In this document: positions 7,482-15,945 of the stretch, piece by piece
Position numbering within the stretch: the stretch's first letter is position 1
Layout: each line of letters starts with the position of its first letter
Program-made: the position numbers and the translations under genes
Notes under the pieces: generated by a model
Seen by the model: the letters and a program-made list of their open reading frames with translations, nothing else
Told to the model about the DNA's origin: nothing
The model's database searches: none
NCBI GenBank assembly: GCA_009846005.1
Contig: VXYL01000013.1
Location: 62,001-126,000 of the forward strand
Reading direction: 5' to 3'
DNA length: 64,000 nt
From: Gammaproteobacteria bacterium
GTDB lineage: Bacteria; Pseudomonadota; Gammaproteobacteria; Pseudomonadales; Azotimanducaceae

Positions 7482-8746
7482 CTGTCTCTTGTTACCTCGG
7501 TCGCGACGAACTCGTCGATCTCGGCATCGGAGAAGTCGAGTTCCCGCAGGATCGTTCGGGTCTCGCTAGCGAACGGCGCGGTGGGTTCGCCGGGCGTGAA
7601 GCCGTCGCCGTCGAGGGCGACCGGGGGTGCAAGCACCGTGAAATCTCCGGCTTCGGGGTGGCGGAGCCGGTGAAACATGCCGTTCGCGTTGGCCTGCGGG
7701 TCGTCGAACAGTTCAACCGGGAATTTCACGGGCGAGACGGGTATGCCGGCTTCGTTCAACCGCGCGATCCAATGGGCGGCCGGCTTGGCGCGGATGATCG
7801 CCTCCACCTCGCACTTCAACTGGTCGTAGTGGTCTCGGTGTCCTTCGCTCTCCGGCTTGTCGAGCAGCAAATCCTCGATGTCGAGCACGGTGAGGAACTT
7901 GCGCCGTAGGGAATGGCTGCCGCAGGCGATGGCGATGGGTGCGTCGGCGGTGTCGAAGGTGCGCAGATAGATCTTCAGCATCGGGGCGGTGCGGGCGCTG
8001 GTCATTCTGGCCGCCTGCTGGGCGTAGCTGGCACCGTCGCGTCGAAGGCTCGCGAGTTCGCGCAAGATGCGTTCGTGACGGGGCGCGTCTTCGTCCTCGG
8101 ATCGGACCAACTGGTTGTTCGCCAAGGTCATCGCCGCCTGCATGAGGGAGACGTCGACGCTGCCGCCGACACCGGTTCGTTCCCGCCGCAGCAGCGCGGC
8201 CGAGACACCGAACGCCAAGGACATGGCGCACATGTAGTCTGCGACAACGGGATCGCCGGAAGTCGGACGACCCTCGTGCAGGCGTCCGTTCGCCGCCATC
8301 AGCCCGGTACGCGCCTGGACCACGGGATCCATGGCCGCAAACGACGCTTCCGGACCATCGTTGCCGAATCCCGTCACCGAACCGACGATCAGGCGTTTGA
8401 ACCGCCGGGTGAGGGTCGGTGCATCGAGTCCGAGTTGCTCGGCGAGGCCGGGGCGGAAGTTCATCAGCGCCACGTCCGCCCGCTTGAGGAGTCGATCGAT
8501 GATCGCGCGGGCGCCCGAGTGGCGGATGGCGAGCGGCAGTGATCGCTTGCCGCGGTTGCGAGACAGGAAGATCCGCGTCTCGCCGGGGACGATCTGGCGC
8601 AGTTGGCGGGTGGGGTCGCCGGTCAGCGGCTCCACCTTGACGACCTCTGCGCCTCCTTCGGCTAGCAGTTGCCCGCAGAACGGGGCCGACACGAACTGTC
8701 CGAACTCGACGACCCGGATGCCGGAGAAGGGTTGGTTGGGGTTCAT
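7472..8746 (-). CDS. CaiB/BaiF family (type III) CoA transferase
   Basis: 424 aa. Family III CoA transferases move CoA between organic acids. The N terminus is diagnostic: GIRVVEFGQFVSAPFCGQLLAEGGAEVVKVE, summarised by VVEFGQ, APFCGQLLAEGGAEV and VKVEP, followed by the SLPL segment. The likely catalytic Asp lies in DPVVADYMCAMS, ahead of ALLRRERTGVGG. Length is standard. It is divergent from the luciferase-like gene (ATG at 8813), sharing a 66-bp intergenic region. The substrate acid cannot be read from the sequence. Confidence 0.92.
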   Translation of the reverse strand: MNPNQPFSGIRVVEFGQFVSAPFCGQLLAEGGAEVVKVEPLTGDPTRQLRQIVPGETRIFLSRNRGKRSLPLAIRHSGARAIIDRLLKRADVALMNFRPGLAEQLGLDAPTLTRRFKRLIVGSVTGFGNDGPEASFAAMDPVVQARTGLMAANGRLHEGRPTSGDPVVADYMCAMSLAFGVSAALLRRERTGVGGSVDVSLMQAAMTLANNQLVRSEDEDAPRHERILRELASLRRDGASYAQQAARMTSARTAPMLKIYLRTFDTADAPIAIACGSHSLRRKFLTVLDIEDLLLDKPESEGHRDHYDQLKCEVEAIIRAKPAAHWIARLNEAGIPVSPVKFPVELFDDPQANANGMFHRLRHPEAGDFTVLAPPVALDGDGFTPGEPTAPFASETRTILRELDFSDAEIDEFVATEVTRDSAP

Positions 8747-8812
8747 GGCGAGGATGATAAGCGAACGTCGTTTAGAATCGTTTGCCGTTCAACAGCACAC
8801 GAGAGGGGATCC

Positions 8813-9733
8813 ATGCAATTCGGGGCACAACTGGTCAACTACTTCTGCGAGTGGGACGACACCCTCGCCGCCATGAACACCGTACAGGCCGGCCGGTGGC
8901 ACAGCCTCTGGTGGTCCGACCACTTCCTGCCGCCGGTGGGAAGGGCGGACATGGAGCACGAACGCGCCTTGGAGGGGTGGTCTCTCCTGACCGCCGCCGC
9001 CGCGGTCACCGAGCGTTTGCAACTTGGCCTTCTGGTCACCGGCAACACCTACCGGAATCCAGCGTTGCTCGCCAAGATGGCAGCGACCATCGACCAGATC
9101 TCCCACGGTCGGTTGATCCTTGGCATCGGCGCGGCGTGGTTCAAACGCGAGCACGAAGCCTACGGGTGGACCTTCCCGTCGTTGAAGGAGCGCTGCGACC
9201 GGCTCGAAGAGGCGCTCGAGGTCATCAAGCTGCTCTTCACCGAAGGCAACGGCGGCTTTGCGGACTACGATGGACGCTACTACAAGCTTGACCACTGCCC
9301 GCTGTCGCCGCCCTGCTACCAGAAGCCGCACCTGCCGATCCTCGTCGGCGGCAACGGCGAGAAACGCACGCTCAAGTCCTGCGCGAAGTACGCGGACATC
9401 TGCAACATCGACTTCAACAATCCCGGCGGCGCCGACGTGTTCCGCCACAAGATCAACGTCCTCGAGCAGCACTGCGAGGCCATCGGGCGGGATCCCGCCG
9501 AGATCAAGAAGACCGTCCTGATTCCGATGCGCTTGGAGGACGACGAGGCCAAGGCTGCGGAACTCCGGGCGCGCCGGGGCGGTTGGGTGCTGTACGGGCC
9601 GCCGTCCTACGTGATCGACGTCATCGGCGGCTATGTCGACGCCGGCTGCGACGAGATGATGTTCTCCGCAGTGCCCACCCGGGCGGAGTACTTCCAGCGC
9701 ATCGACGAAGACGTTCTGTCGGCTTTCGGCTGA
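8813..9733 (+). CDS. LLM-class (luciferase-like) flavin/F420-dependent oxidoreductase
   Basis: 306 aa from an ATG preceded by the ribosome-binding sequence GAGAGGGG. A luciferase-like TIM barrel: WWSDHFLPP, LGLLVTGNTYRNPALLAKMAATIDQISHGR-type motifs (TIDQISHGRLILGIGAAW) and PILVGGNGEKRTL. Such enzymes use reduced FMN or F420; the SHGRLILGIGAAW form is common in F420-type members. The C-terminal RRGGWVLYGPPSYVIDVIGGYVDAG is typical. It overlaps the following VOC gene by TGATG, so the two are coupled. Confidence 0.9.
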   Translation: MQFGAQLVNYFCEWDDTLAAMNTVQAGRWHSLWWSDHFLPPVGRADMEHERALEGWSLLTAAAAVTERLQLGLLVTGNTYRNPALLAKMAATIDQISHGRLILGIGAAWFKREHEAYGWTFPSLKERCDRLEEALEVIKLLFTEGNGGFADYDGRYYKLDHCPLSPPCYQKPHLPILVGGNGEKRTLKSCAKYADICNIDFNNPGGADVFRHKINVLEQHCEAIGRDPAEIKKTVLIPMRLEDDEAKAAELRARRGGWVLYGPPSYVIDVIGGYVDAGCDEMMFSAVPTRAEYFQRIDEDVLSAFG

Positions 9734-10113
9734 TGGCCACGTACCGACCGCATCACGTCCACCTGATGAGCCACGACGCGATGGCGGCGGGGGCGTACTA
9801 CGAGAAGATGTTCGGCGCGGAACTCGTGGCTTCCAAGGGTGCCAACGGACTGCCGCGCGCCAACATGAAGCTGGGCGATCAGATCATCCTGATCTCGACC
9901 GTGCTCGAGAACGTCACCCAGACGGCATCGGGGCCGCATAGCTGCCTAGGTCTCGACCACATCGGCATCGCGGTGGACGACCTGCACGCCGCCATCGCCG
10001 ATCTCGAAGCGAAGGGTGCCGAGTTCCTGATGAAACCCCAGGACGGCAAGGGACGAATCGCGTTCGTGAAGGGGCCCGATTCGGTGAGTATCGAGTTGGT
10101 GCAGCTACGCTAA
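9733..10113 (+). CDS. VOC (glyoxalase/bleomycin-resistance fold) protein
   Basis: 126 aa, ATG overlapping the previous stop. Paired beta-alpha-beta-beta-beta modules: HHVHLMSHDAMAAGAYYEKMFG then LDHIGIAVDDLHAAIADLEAKGAEF, ending in FVKGPDSVSIELVQL. The metal-binding His and Glu positions (HVHLM, LDHIGIAV, IELV) are conserved. Likely a small dioxygenase, isomerase or lyase acting with the luciferase-like enzyme. The next 120 bases hold nothing I can name. Confidence 0.88.
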   Translation: MATYRPHHVHLMSHDAMAAGAYYEKMFGAELVASKGANGLPRANMKLGDQIILISTVLENVTQTASGPHSCLGLDHIGIAVDDLHAAIADLEAKGAEFLMKPQDGKGRIAFVKGPDSVSIELVQLR

Positions 10114-10234
10114 CGTCGTTGTAGGTCGCTTCCTTTCCGACGTTGGACACGTCGGCTCGGTCGGGTTGGTGTCGCCGATGGCATTTGCTTCGGTTCCAGA
10201 GACGGTGCCGAACTCGACGGCCCCTAGCTGCTGC

Positions 10235-11287
10235 CTACTCGCCGCGTTCGTTCAGCAATTGGTAGATGCGGGCGACCGCCGTCGGATCGGCGCCGGGTTG
10301 CCGTATCCCTAGGGTGTCGGCATGGGCCGTGAGATCGACCCGGCGAAACGCCTCGCCCGCATTTGCGCCATCTGCCCGTACCGCCACCACCTGATCCCAG
10401 AGGTCGCGGTAGTAGGCGGCTACGATGTCGAGGCGTTCGGAGTCGGTGAACGGCGGGCCGTGGCCGGGTACGTACATGTCGACATCGAGTTCCTTGAGCT
10501 TCATCAGCGTGGCCGGCCACTCGTCCACGAAGCCGTCGCCGAGGAAGGAGGGACCGCGGAACGCCATATCGCCCGTGTAGACGAGTTTGTCCGCGGGCAG
10601 GTAGACCACGACATCGCCCCCTGTGTGGGCGCGGCCGCAGAAGATGACCTGGATCTCGCGGTCGCCACGGTACAAGGTGAGCCGGTCGCTCAGCGTGGTG
10701 TCAGGGGGCACCGGGGTGATTCCCCCGACGTGCGCCAAGTGCGCTTTGGCCGCCGAAAGGCTCGTTTCAAGCTGCTCGCGCTGTTCGTCGGTCTCGGCGG
10801 ACTCGATCTGGCCCTCTAGCCATGGGACGGCGCGGTTCTGACCGGACAGCCACTGCTGGAAAGTCGGTTCGTTCAACGGGTCGCCGGCCATCGTCGCGTG
10901 GGTGAACTCGTGGCCGATGATCTGCACGTCGCCGAAGGCCTGGGTGCCGTGGGCGTGGTCGTAGTGGAAGTGTGTGTAGACGAGGGTGGTGATCGGCTTG
11001 TCGGTGATCTGGCCGATCCCGGCGATCAGCTCCTTGGCGGCGTTCGGCGTGATATGCGAGTCGACAACCAGTACGCCATCGTCGTTGATCACGACGAGCG
11101 AGTTGCTGTTGAAGAAGCGTGGCACGGTGTAGAGCGCGAGATAGACACCGTCGGCCAGCGGCTGGAAGCGGTGCGTGTCGGTGATGATGGCGCCATCGTC
11201 TGCCTCGTCCTGGGCGATGGCGTGGCCGCCAAGCAAACCCAACGCCGCAGCGACGATCAAAGCGGCTGCCCTTGCAATGGTCTTCAT
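10235..11287 (-). CDS. Exported metallo-beta-lactamase-fold hydrolase
   Basis: 350 aa with an N-terminal signal peptide (MKTIARAAALIVAAALGLL, cleavage near GHAIAQ). The zinc motif THFHYDHAHG is present, with a downstream metal His in GRAHTGGDVVVYLP and another in YVPGHGPP. The spacing resembles subclass B3-like/quinoprotein relay MBL-SoxX type proteins rather than a known lactamase. Its ribosome-binding site (GAGGGG) abuts a palindromic repeat at 11300-11346. The neighbouring DUF6152 cluster is transcribed in the same direction 87 bases upstream. Confidence 0.9.
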   Translation of the reverse strand: MKTIARAAALIVAAALGLLGGHAIAQDEADDGAIITDTHRFQPLADGVYLALYTVPRFFNSNSLVVINDDGVLVVDSHITPNAAKELIAGIGQITDKPITTLVYTHFHYDHAHGTQAFGDVQIIGHEFTHATMAGDPLNEPTFQQWLSGQNRAVPWLEGQIESAETDEQREQLETSLSAAKAHLAHVGGITPVPPDTTLSDRLTLYRGDREIQVIFCGRAHTGGDVVVYLPADKLVYTGDMAFRGPSFLGDGFVDEWPATLMKLKELDVDMYVPGHGPPFTDSERLDIVAAYYRDLWDQVVAVRADGANAGEAFRRVDLTAHADTLGIRQPGADPTAVARIYQLLNERGE

Positions 11288-11299
11288 GTAATTCCCCTC

Positions 11300-11346
11300 G
11301 TAGGGGCGACCCTATCGCGCCCGCAAGGGCGCGCGGTCGCCCGCCT
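11300..11346. repeat. Palindromic repeat, GTAGGGGCGAC family
   Basis: GTAGGGGCGACCCTATCGCG followed by CCCGCAAGGGCGCG and GGTCGCCCGCC. The GGGCGAC/GGTCGCCC arms and inner GCGCCC/GGGCGC arms can form a long hairpin. It lies 13 bases ahead of the start codon of the exported MBL-fold gene (transcribed leftward). Further copies are at 17905-17947, 23980-24021, 24056-24083 and 33499-33526. Confidence 0.85.
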
Positions 11347-11374
11347 ATGTCCGGGCCTGACCGCCCGGTCTTCC

Positions 11375-11845
11375 CTATTCGTCCTCTTCCGGCTTCTGTT
11401 CTTCTTCCGCGGCAGGCTCAGTCGGATCGGCCCCGTCCCGCGGTGCGCCGGTTCCCGACGATCCCATGAAGATCTTGGTGCCGTCCGGGAAGGTGATGTC
11501 CCGGCCGCTGCCGGAGCAGATCGGCACGCAGACCTTGTCCTTGCTCTGGTAGCCGCGCACCACCACTTCGGTGCCGGGTTGCAGGAGCCGCTTGGTCAGT
11601 CCACGCCGGAGCAGCGTGTTGGGTGTTCCTGCCTCGAGTTGCCAGACCTGTTTGGTGCCGTCCTCCTTGACGTCCTCGACGTGAACCCAGGCATGCGGAT
11701 TGATCCAATCCACCTGGACGATCTTGCCCTGGACGCGGATCGGCAGATTGGCGTCGAACTCCGCGGAGAACGCGTGGTGCGCGCTGGCGTTCGGTGCCGC
11801 CAGGGCCAACGCCACCGCGACAAAAGCGGAAATACGAACGGTCAT
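11375..11845 (-). CDS. Exported DUF6152 family protein
   Basis: 156 aa from the ATG at 11845, preceded by a strong GGGAGGAG ribosome-binding site. The signal peptide ends at APNASA, and the mature protein begins HHAFSAEFD, a start typical of DUF6152 proteins. It continues with the WINPHAWVHVEDV core motif and a small beta-rich domain. Two cysteines (CVPICSGSGRD) could form a disulfide. The tail is acidic (EEEQKPEEDE). Function is unknown; members occur in clusters with large exported proteins such as the two genes upstream. Confidence 0.85.
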   Translation of the reverse strand: MTVRISAFVAVALALAAPNASAHHAFSAEFDANLPIRVQGKIVQVDWINPHAWVHVEDVKEDGTKQVWQLEAGTPNTLLRRGLTKRLLQPGTEVVVRGYQSKDKVCVPICSGSGRDITFPDGTKIFMGSSGTGAPRDGADPTEPAAEEEQKPEEDE

Positions 11846-11886
11846 GTGTCTCCTCCCTTCGTTCATGGCAAACCGCGGGCGCGGCC

Positions 11887-12942
11887 TCATTCCTCGCCGG
11901 CCTGCTGGGCCAGGAGGTCCGCTTTCTTCGGCATCCACTTGTACCAGGTCGGCAGCCACGTTTCGTCGGGGACCGCGTTGCCCGCGTCGTATTGCTGCTT
12001 GGCGGCCCGCATCTGCATCAGGAGCGAACGGTTGCCCTCGTGGCAGGCGTACTCGTAGATGTCCGAATCGGTGCGCACCCAATCCTGCTCCGTGGACCAC
12101 GTGCCGTGGAACATCTCGGGATCGTCCACCGTGTACTCGTAGCGGAGCGTGTTCTCGTCGATCCGTGTAAAGCGCTCGGTCAGGTGCATGTTCGGTCCGG
12201 AGCCGCGGAAATTGGTCTCCGGCCGGAAGTTGCGCGTCTCGACGACGAAGGTGTTGCCTTCCCAACGGCCGCGCGAGTCGCCCTTCCAGAACCGCACGTT
12301 CCGAGGCATGTGCTCGCCGCCGTCGGTGGCGATCACCCGGTGGTCGTTGACCATCTCGTTCAGGATTCCGACCTGGCCCGGGGATTGGAAGATCCGCACC
12401 AGGTTGTTGTATGCGCCGGATGCCATGGGCGGTCCGGCGTTGAACCCGACCAGACAGCGGGTCGCCGGCGGACGATCAGCAGGCGTCCTCGGCGGATGTT
12501 CCCACTTCTCGCGCATCTCGGCGTAGCGCATCCGGGCCGCCCCGGTGATCCCTGGCATCCGCCCGTTCGGCGGGTCCACGACGATGGATGTGCGGCGGCC
12601 GGGCGACAGGTGCTTGCCCGAATCGATGAAGAACGAGTTGTAGCCGACATCCACGTCGCCTTGGGTCGGGTTCTCCGGCGCCGGTCGAGATGGTGCCTGG
12701 TCGCGTTGCTCGCGTCCCCGTCTGGCGCCCTCGTTCCAGCCGCTGTATTCCTCCTCGGTGAGGTATTCGCGGCCTTCGAAGCGTTCCGGACGGTTGAACG
12801 GGGTGATCGTCGCGAAATCCCACGTACCGGTCAGGTCGGGGACTCCCCAGGAGGTTTTTGGGGTGTCGTCTTCCGCCAGGACAAAAGGTGCTGCAAGCGC
12901 CGTGGCGGTGACGGCAAGGCAGGTCTTCAGTGACGTCGTCAT
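11887..12942 (-). CDS. Exported protein of unknown function, DUF6152-associated type
   Basis: 351 aa with a signal peptide (MTTSLKTCLAVTATALAAPFVLA). The mature part has WGVPDLTGTWDFATITPFNRP, GRRTSIVVDPPNGRMP, and SRGRWEGNTFVVETRNF followed by HLTERFTRIDENTLRYEYTVDDP. These blocks recur in a large uncharacterised family common in soil and marine bacteria, usually several copies beside DUF6152 genes. The fold appears lipocalin- or beta-rich. No catalytic motif is recognised. It lies 9 bases from the next gene upstream, so the three exported proteins form one operon. Confidence 0.85.
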   Translation of the reverse strand: MTTSLKTCLAVTATALAAPFVLAEDDTPKTSWGVPDLTGTWDFATITPFNRPERFEGREYLTEEEYSGWNEGARRGREQRDQAPSRPAPENPTQGDVDVGYNSFFIDSGKHLSPGRRTSIVVDPPNGRMPGITGAARMRYAEMREKWEHPPRTPADRPPATRCLVGFNAGPPMASGAYNNLVRIFQSPGQVGILNEMVNDHRVIATDGGEHMPRNVRFWKGDSRGRWEGNTFVVETRNFRPETNFRGSGPNMHLTERFTRIDENTLRYEYTVDDPEMFHGTWSTEQDWVRTDSDIYEYACHEGNRSLLMQMRAAKQQYDAGNAVPDETWLPTWYKWMPKKADLLAQQAGEE

Positions 12943-12951
12943 GATGGCTCC

Positions 12952-13776
12952 TTACTCTTCCGTCGGTTCGTCTTCGGTGTAGAACTCACCGTAGGTCGCG
13001 TACTCCCCGAACTCGATGCATTTGAATTCGAGTATCCGTGCGCCGGGTTCAATGCGCCGGTACAGGGGCATGCTGATCTTCCACGGCCGGGTGAACACCT
13101 TCGGGTCTTCGATGGTCGCCTCGTAGTGCAACGTGTCGGGGCCGGTGCGCGTGTAGCGCTCGACCACGTGGAGTTCCTCGCTGTGGAAGTTTCCCGAACT
13201 GTCGAACCAGGTGTCCGGCACCTGCGCGGTGACGTCGACGACCAGGGTGTCGCCGTCGAAGCTGCCGAGCGAATACCCCATCCAGGAGTCGAGTTCGGCT
13301 TCGCTGCCCGGCCGGTTCAGGTGAATCACGCGGCTCGAACTGGTGAACTCGTAGGCAACGAGGATCGCGTCCTTCGACTGCACGAACTGGAAGGGGAACG
13401 GCATATAGGTCGCGCGCGGAATGCCGGGCATGAAGCACTTCACTGCGGGATCGAGCTTCACCCAGTCGGCAAGGTTCGCTTCGCGTTGCCCAAGCGCCCA
13501 TTCCTGGTACGGGATAGTGCCGCCCTCCACGACGCTGCGTCCGGCGGGGATAGCGCCCAATGCACCAAGAATCCGCGCGGGGCCCTGCCTGGCGTTGTGG
13601 TCCTCGAGATCCCAGTGCGCCGACCCCATGGCTTGCCAGATGCCGTTGTAGTCGGGTACGCCATCGGGCGTTTTGGGCACCTGGTAGCCGGATTCCGAAG
13701 CCCCAGCGGATACGGTCAACAAAAGGGCCACGGTCGCTGCCACCCCCGATGGCATCGCGAATCGGTTCTGCATCAA
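12952..13776 (-). CDS. Exported protein of unknown function, related to its downstream neighbour
   Basis: 274 aa with a signal peptide (cleavage near SAGASES). It shares the layout of the preceding entry: PDGVPDYNGIWQAMGSAHWDLEDHN, a CFMPGIPRATYMPFPFQ block, GSFDGDTLVVDVTAQVPDTWFD, and VVERYTRTGPDTLHYEATIEDPKVFTRPW. The match to SRGRWEGNTFVVETRNF / RFTRIDENTLRYEYTVDDPEMF points to a common ancestor and probable duplication. First gene of the DUF6152 operon. The 170-base region upstream contains a short TGGGCTTGC direct repeat (13848-13872) and a segment (13899-13924) also seen at 24088-24116. Confidence 0.82.
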   Translation of the reverse strand: MMQNRFAMPSGVAATVALLLTVSAGASESGYQVPKTPDGVPDYNGIWQAMGSAHWDLEDHNARQGPARILGALGAIPAGRSVVEGGTIPYQEWALGQREANLADWVKLDPAVKCFMPGIPRATYMPFPFQFVQSKDAILVAYEFTSSSRVIHLNRPGSEAELDSWMGYSLGSFDGDTLVVDVTAQVPDTWFDSSGNFHSEELHVVERYTRTGPDTLHYEATIEDPKVFTRPWKISMPLYRRIEPGARILEFKCIEFGEYATYGEFYTEDEPTEE

Positions 13777-13944
13777 CCCCTCCCCAGTTGGACGCGTTCC
13801 GAGTGGGCGAGACTACACCAAAAGAAACGCAGTTGCCCTCAGCCTGGGCTTGCTGTCAGCCCGGGCTTGCGTGGCGAACACAAGACCGTCCCCGACGGCT
13901 CGTCGTCTAGGCAGAGCCTCGCTGGTGTCTTCGCTGCGCGGGAT

Positions 13945-14364
13945 TCACACCGCTATCCCGCCCGGCGCATCCCAGGGGGGCGAGCCGTCGTAGACTACGA
14001 TAGGCGCGATGACCGGTGGCTTCACCGGCGCCCCGAACACCTTTCGCCGGTTGATCTCGCGATGCAGCGATGCCGCGTGTCGGCCAAGGCGTTCGCCGAC
14101 ATCCTGAATGACCTCCGACGCGAACTTGATGATCAGGATGATGTGCGTCGGTTCGTTGGCGTCGTCGTCGGACTCGGCGAGGAAGGGAATGCTCCACACC
14201 ATGTCGGCGTAGCGCGGGCCGTCGGGAACCCAGTCGTCGGGTATGCGCGTCATGTGGTCGTAGTCCAGGTTGTCGACTTCCGGGCTGTTGCGCATGATGA
14301 AGCCACGAACCAGGTCCTTGACCATCGGTGGAAAGGCGAACAGCGGCAGGTAGGGATGTGCCAT
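13945..14364 (-). CDS. Short Rpn-family (recombination-promoting nuclease/transposase-like) protein, probably truncated
   Basis: 139 aa from an ATG (14364) preceded by GGAG; upstream in-frame sequence does not look coding. The start HPYLPLFAFPPMVKDLVRGF matches the N terminus of Rpn/YhgA-like PD-(D/E)XK proteins. DYDHMTRIPDDWV, LAESDDDANEPTHIILIIKFASE and the end VIAPIVVYDGSPPWDAPGG fit the same family. The family is usually 250-320 aa; this copy lacks most of the C terminus and part of the central nuclease core, so activity is doubtful. Such genes mark mobile or recombining regions. Confidence 0.65.
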   Translation of the reverse strand: MAHPYLPLFAFPPMVKDLVRGFIMRNSPEVDNLDYDHMTRIPDDWVPDGPRYADMVWSIPFLAESDDDANEPTHIILIIKFASEVIQDVGERLGRHAASLHREINRRKVFGAPVKPPVIAPIVVYDGSPPWDAPGGIAV

Positions 14365-14604
14365 CGATAACTCCACGGGTTGTGATCGCCCGTGAACGTA
14401 TCGGTCGGCCAAACCCATGGGTATCGGCGTTTCGCCCGCATTCCCGTAGGAAAATCCCTCGCAAGGTTGTGCGAGATTCGCCACGCTCTGGACCCGCCTC
14501 CCGCGCACCATCCCGGCGTGATGTGACGGCAGTGTCCTGTGTACGCCTGAGCCGACGCCTTTCCGCTCGAAAATGGCCCTTCGCGTCCTCCGTACGCTTC
14601 GGTC

Positions 14605-14676
14605 GACCACAATCCATCCCTCGCCACCCAGAACCCGCGGGACTTCGAAGCCATCGACCTGCCGTGGTCGAACCGT
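14605..14676 (+). pseudogene. Possible VapC (PIN-domain) C-terminal remnant
   Basis: In one plus-strand frame the segment reads NPSLATQNPRDFEAIDLPWS, which resembles the conserved end of VapC toxins (LTLATRN.RDFE...LVNPW). No start codon, N-terminal PIN core or proper stop is associated, and the frame continues antisense into the Rieske gene. The rest of the 324-base gap (14365-14688) shows nothing else recognisable. This is a weak call resting on about 20 residues. Confidence 0.28.
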
Positions 14677-14688
14677 ATTGAAGAAGGG

Positions 14689-15945
14689 CTAAGCGCTCCG
14701 CTCCATCGCGTCGAGGTACCAGTCGACGAACTCGATGCACAGCCTCTCCTGTTCCGGATGATACGGACCCGGCTCGAAGAACCGCGAAAGCACGCCTTCG
14801 CTGTTGCGCGTGATGATCGTCTGGTCTTCGCGGGTCGTGCGGTCCCATAGCCAGGTCAGCGCATCCCGTTCGTAGTCCCGCCCCTCCTTCGCATCGCCGC
14901 GCACGAACCAGACGAGCTCCATGTCCGTATTGCCGATGCCCCGCGGGGTGAAGCGATAGAGAACGCAGTGGTCGGGGTAGTTGAGCATGAACGCCAGCGG
15001 CCCGAGCTGGAAATCGCCGGCACCACCGTCGTAGCCCTTGAAGTCGCCCATCAGGGGAGCGACCGGCCCGCCGTCCTGGCTACCCGTCTTGAAGCCGTCG
15101 TAGAGGGCGTAGCGCCTGGTGTGTGCGCAGCAGCCGAAGTCCGGCGACGAACCGTACACCCGGGAGTGGCCGAGCGTTATTCCGCGCACGCCGGTCTTCT
15201 GTTAGGCACGCGCCAGCATCCTCGCGTTGTCGCCCGCCACCTGGTCGCCAGGTGCTTCCAAGGTGTGCCGCTTCGCGTAGGCCCGATGCGCCGTCGCGCA
15301 GTGGTAGCACTCCAGGTAGTTCTCCAGCGCCAGCTTCCAGTTGGCCTCCACCGCGTAGTTGCGGCGGTGCGCGACCCTGGCCGTGGGCAGGTCGTAGGGA
15401 CGCAGGGCCGGTTCGATGGTCCGGAGAGCCCTCTCGAAGGGTGCCGCAGCGGGGTCGCAGTTGACGAATATCAAGCCCTCGAACACCGTGCAGCGGCACG
15501 CCTTGAGCGCGTACGCCGAGGGATCGAAACCGGCAATGCCGTCCATTGACCGGGCGGCCTTCAGGGTGCCGTCGAGTTCGTAGACCCAGCCGTGATAGGG
15601 ACAGACGAAGGTTTGGCAGGATCCTTCCGGTTGCGAGCAGAAACGCGAGCCCCGGTGCCGGCAGATGTTCATGAGCGCGTGGATGTCCCCGTCGACGCCA
15701 CGCACCACGACGATCGAGTCTTCGCCGAGATCGAAAAGGAAATAGTCGCCGGCATTGGCGATCTGGCTCACATGCCCCGCGTAGAGCCAGCTCTTGAACA
15801 GGATCTCGTCCTGTTCCCTGCGAAAGACCCGATGCGAGCGGTAGAAATAGGTAGGCATCGAGAAACCCGGGCGCGATCGTTGCGCCGAGGTCTCCTCGGC
15901 CAACCGGGCAGGCGTGTCGTCCACTTCGGTGGCGGTGACGGTCAC
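14689..15945 (-). pseudogene. Rieske ring-hydroxylating oxygenase alpha subunit, interrupted by an in-frame TAA
   Basis: One reading frame spans 14689-15945 but has a TAA at 15202-15204. Upstream part: likely GTG start overlapping the previous stop (GTGA, 15942-15945), Rieske motif CRHRGSRFC then CPYHGW, and the mononuclear-iron helix NWKLALENYLECYHCATAH. Downstream part, same frame: LGPLAFMLNYPDHCVLYRF, WFVRGDAKEGRDY and WLWDRTTREDQTI, the family's catalytic-domain end with the third iron ligand region. The pieces together have the normal length (~418 codons). A single-base nonsense change, or a sequencing error, explains the break; a C-terminal start (GTG/ATG) could not restore function alone. 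Confidence 0.85.

Noticed and set aside
14689-15189. Second, separate oxygenase gene downstream of the TAA
   Set aside because: It is the same frame as the upstream half and contains the catalytic-domain end; no ribosome-binding site at its internal starts was convincing.
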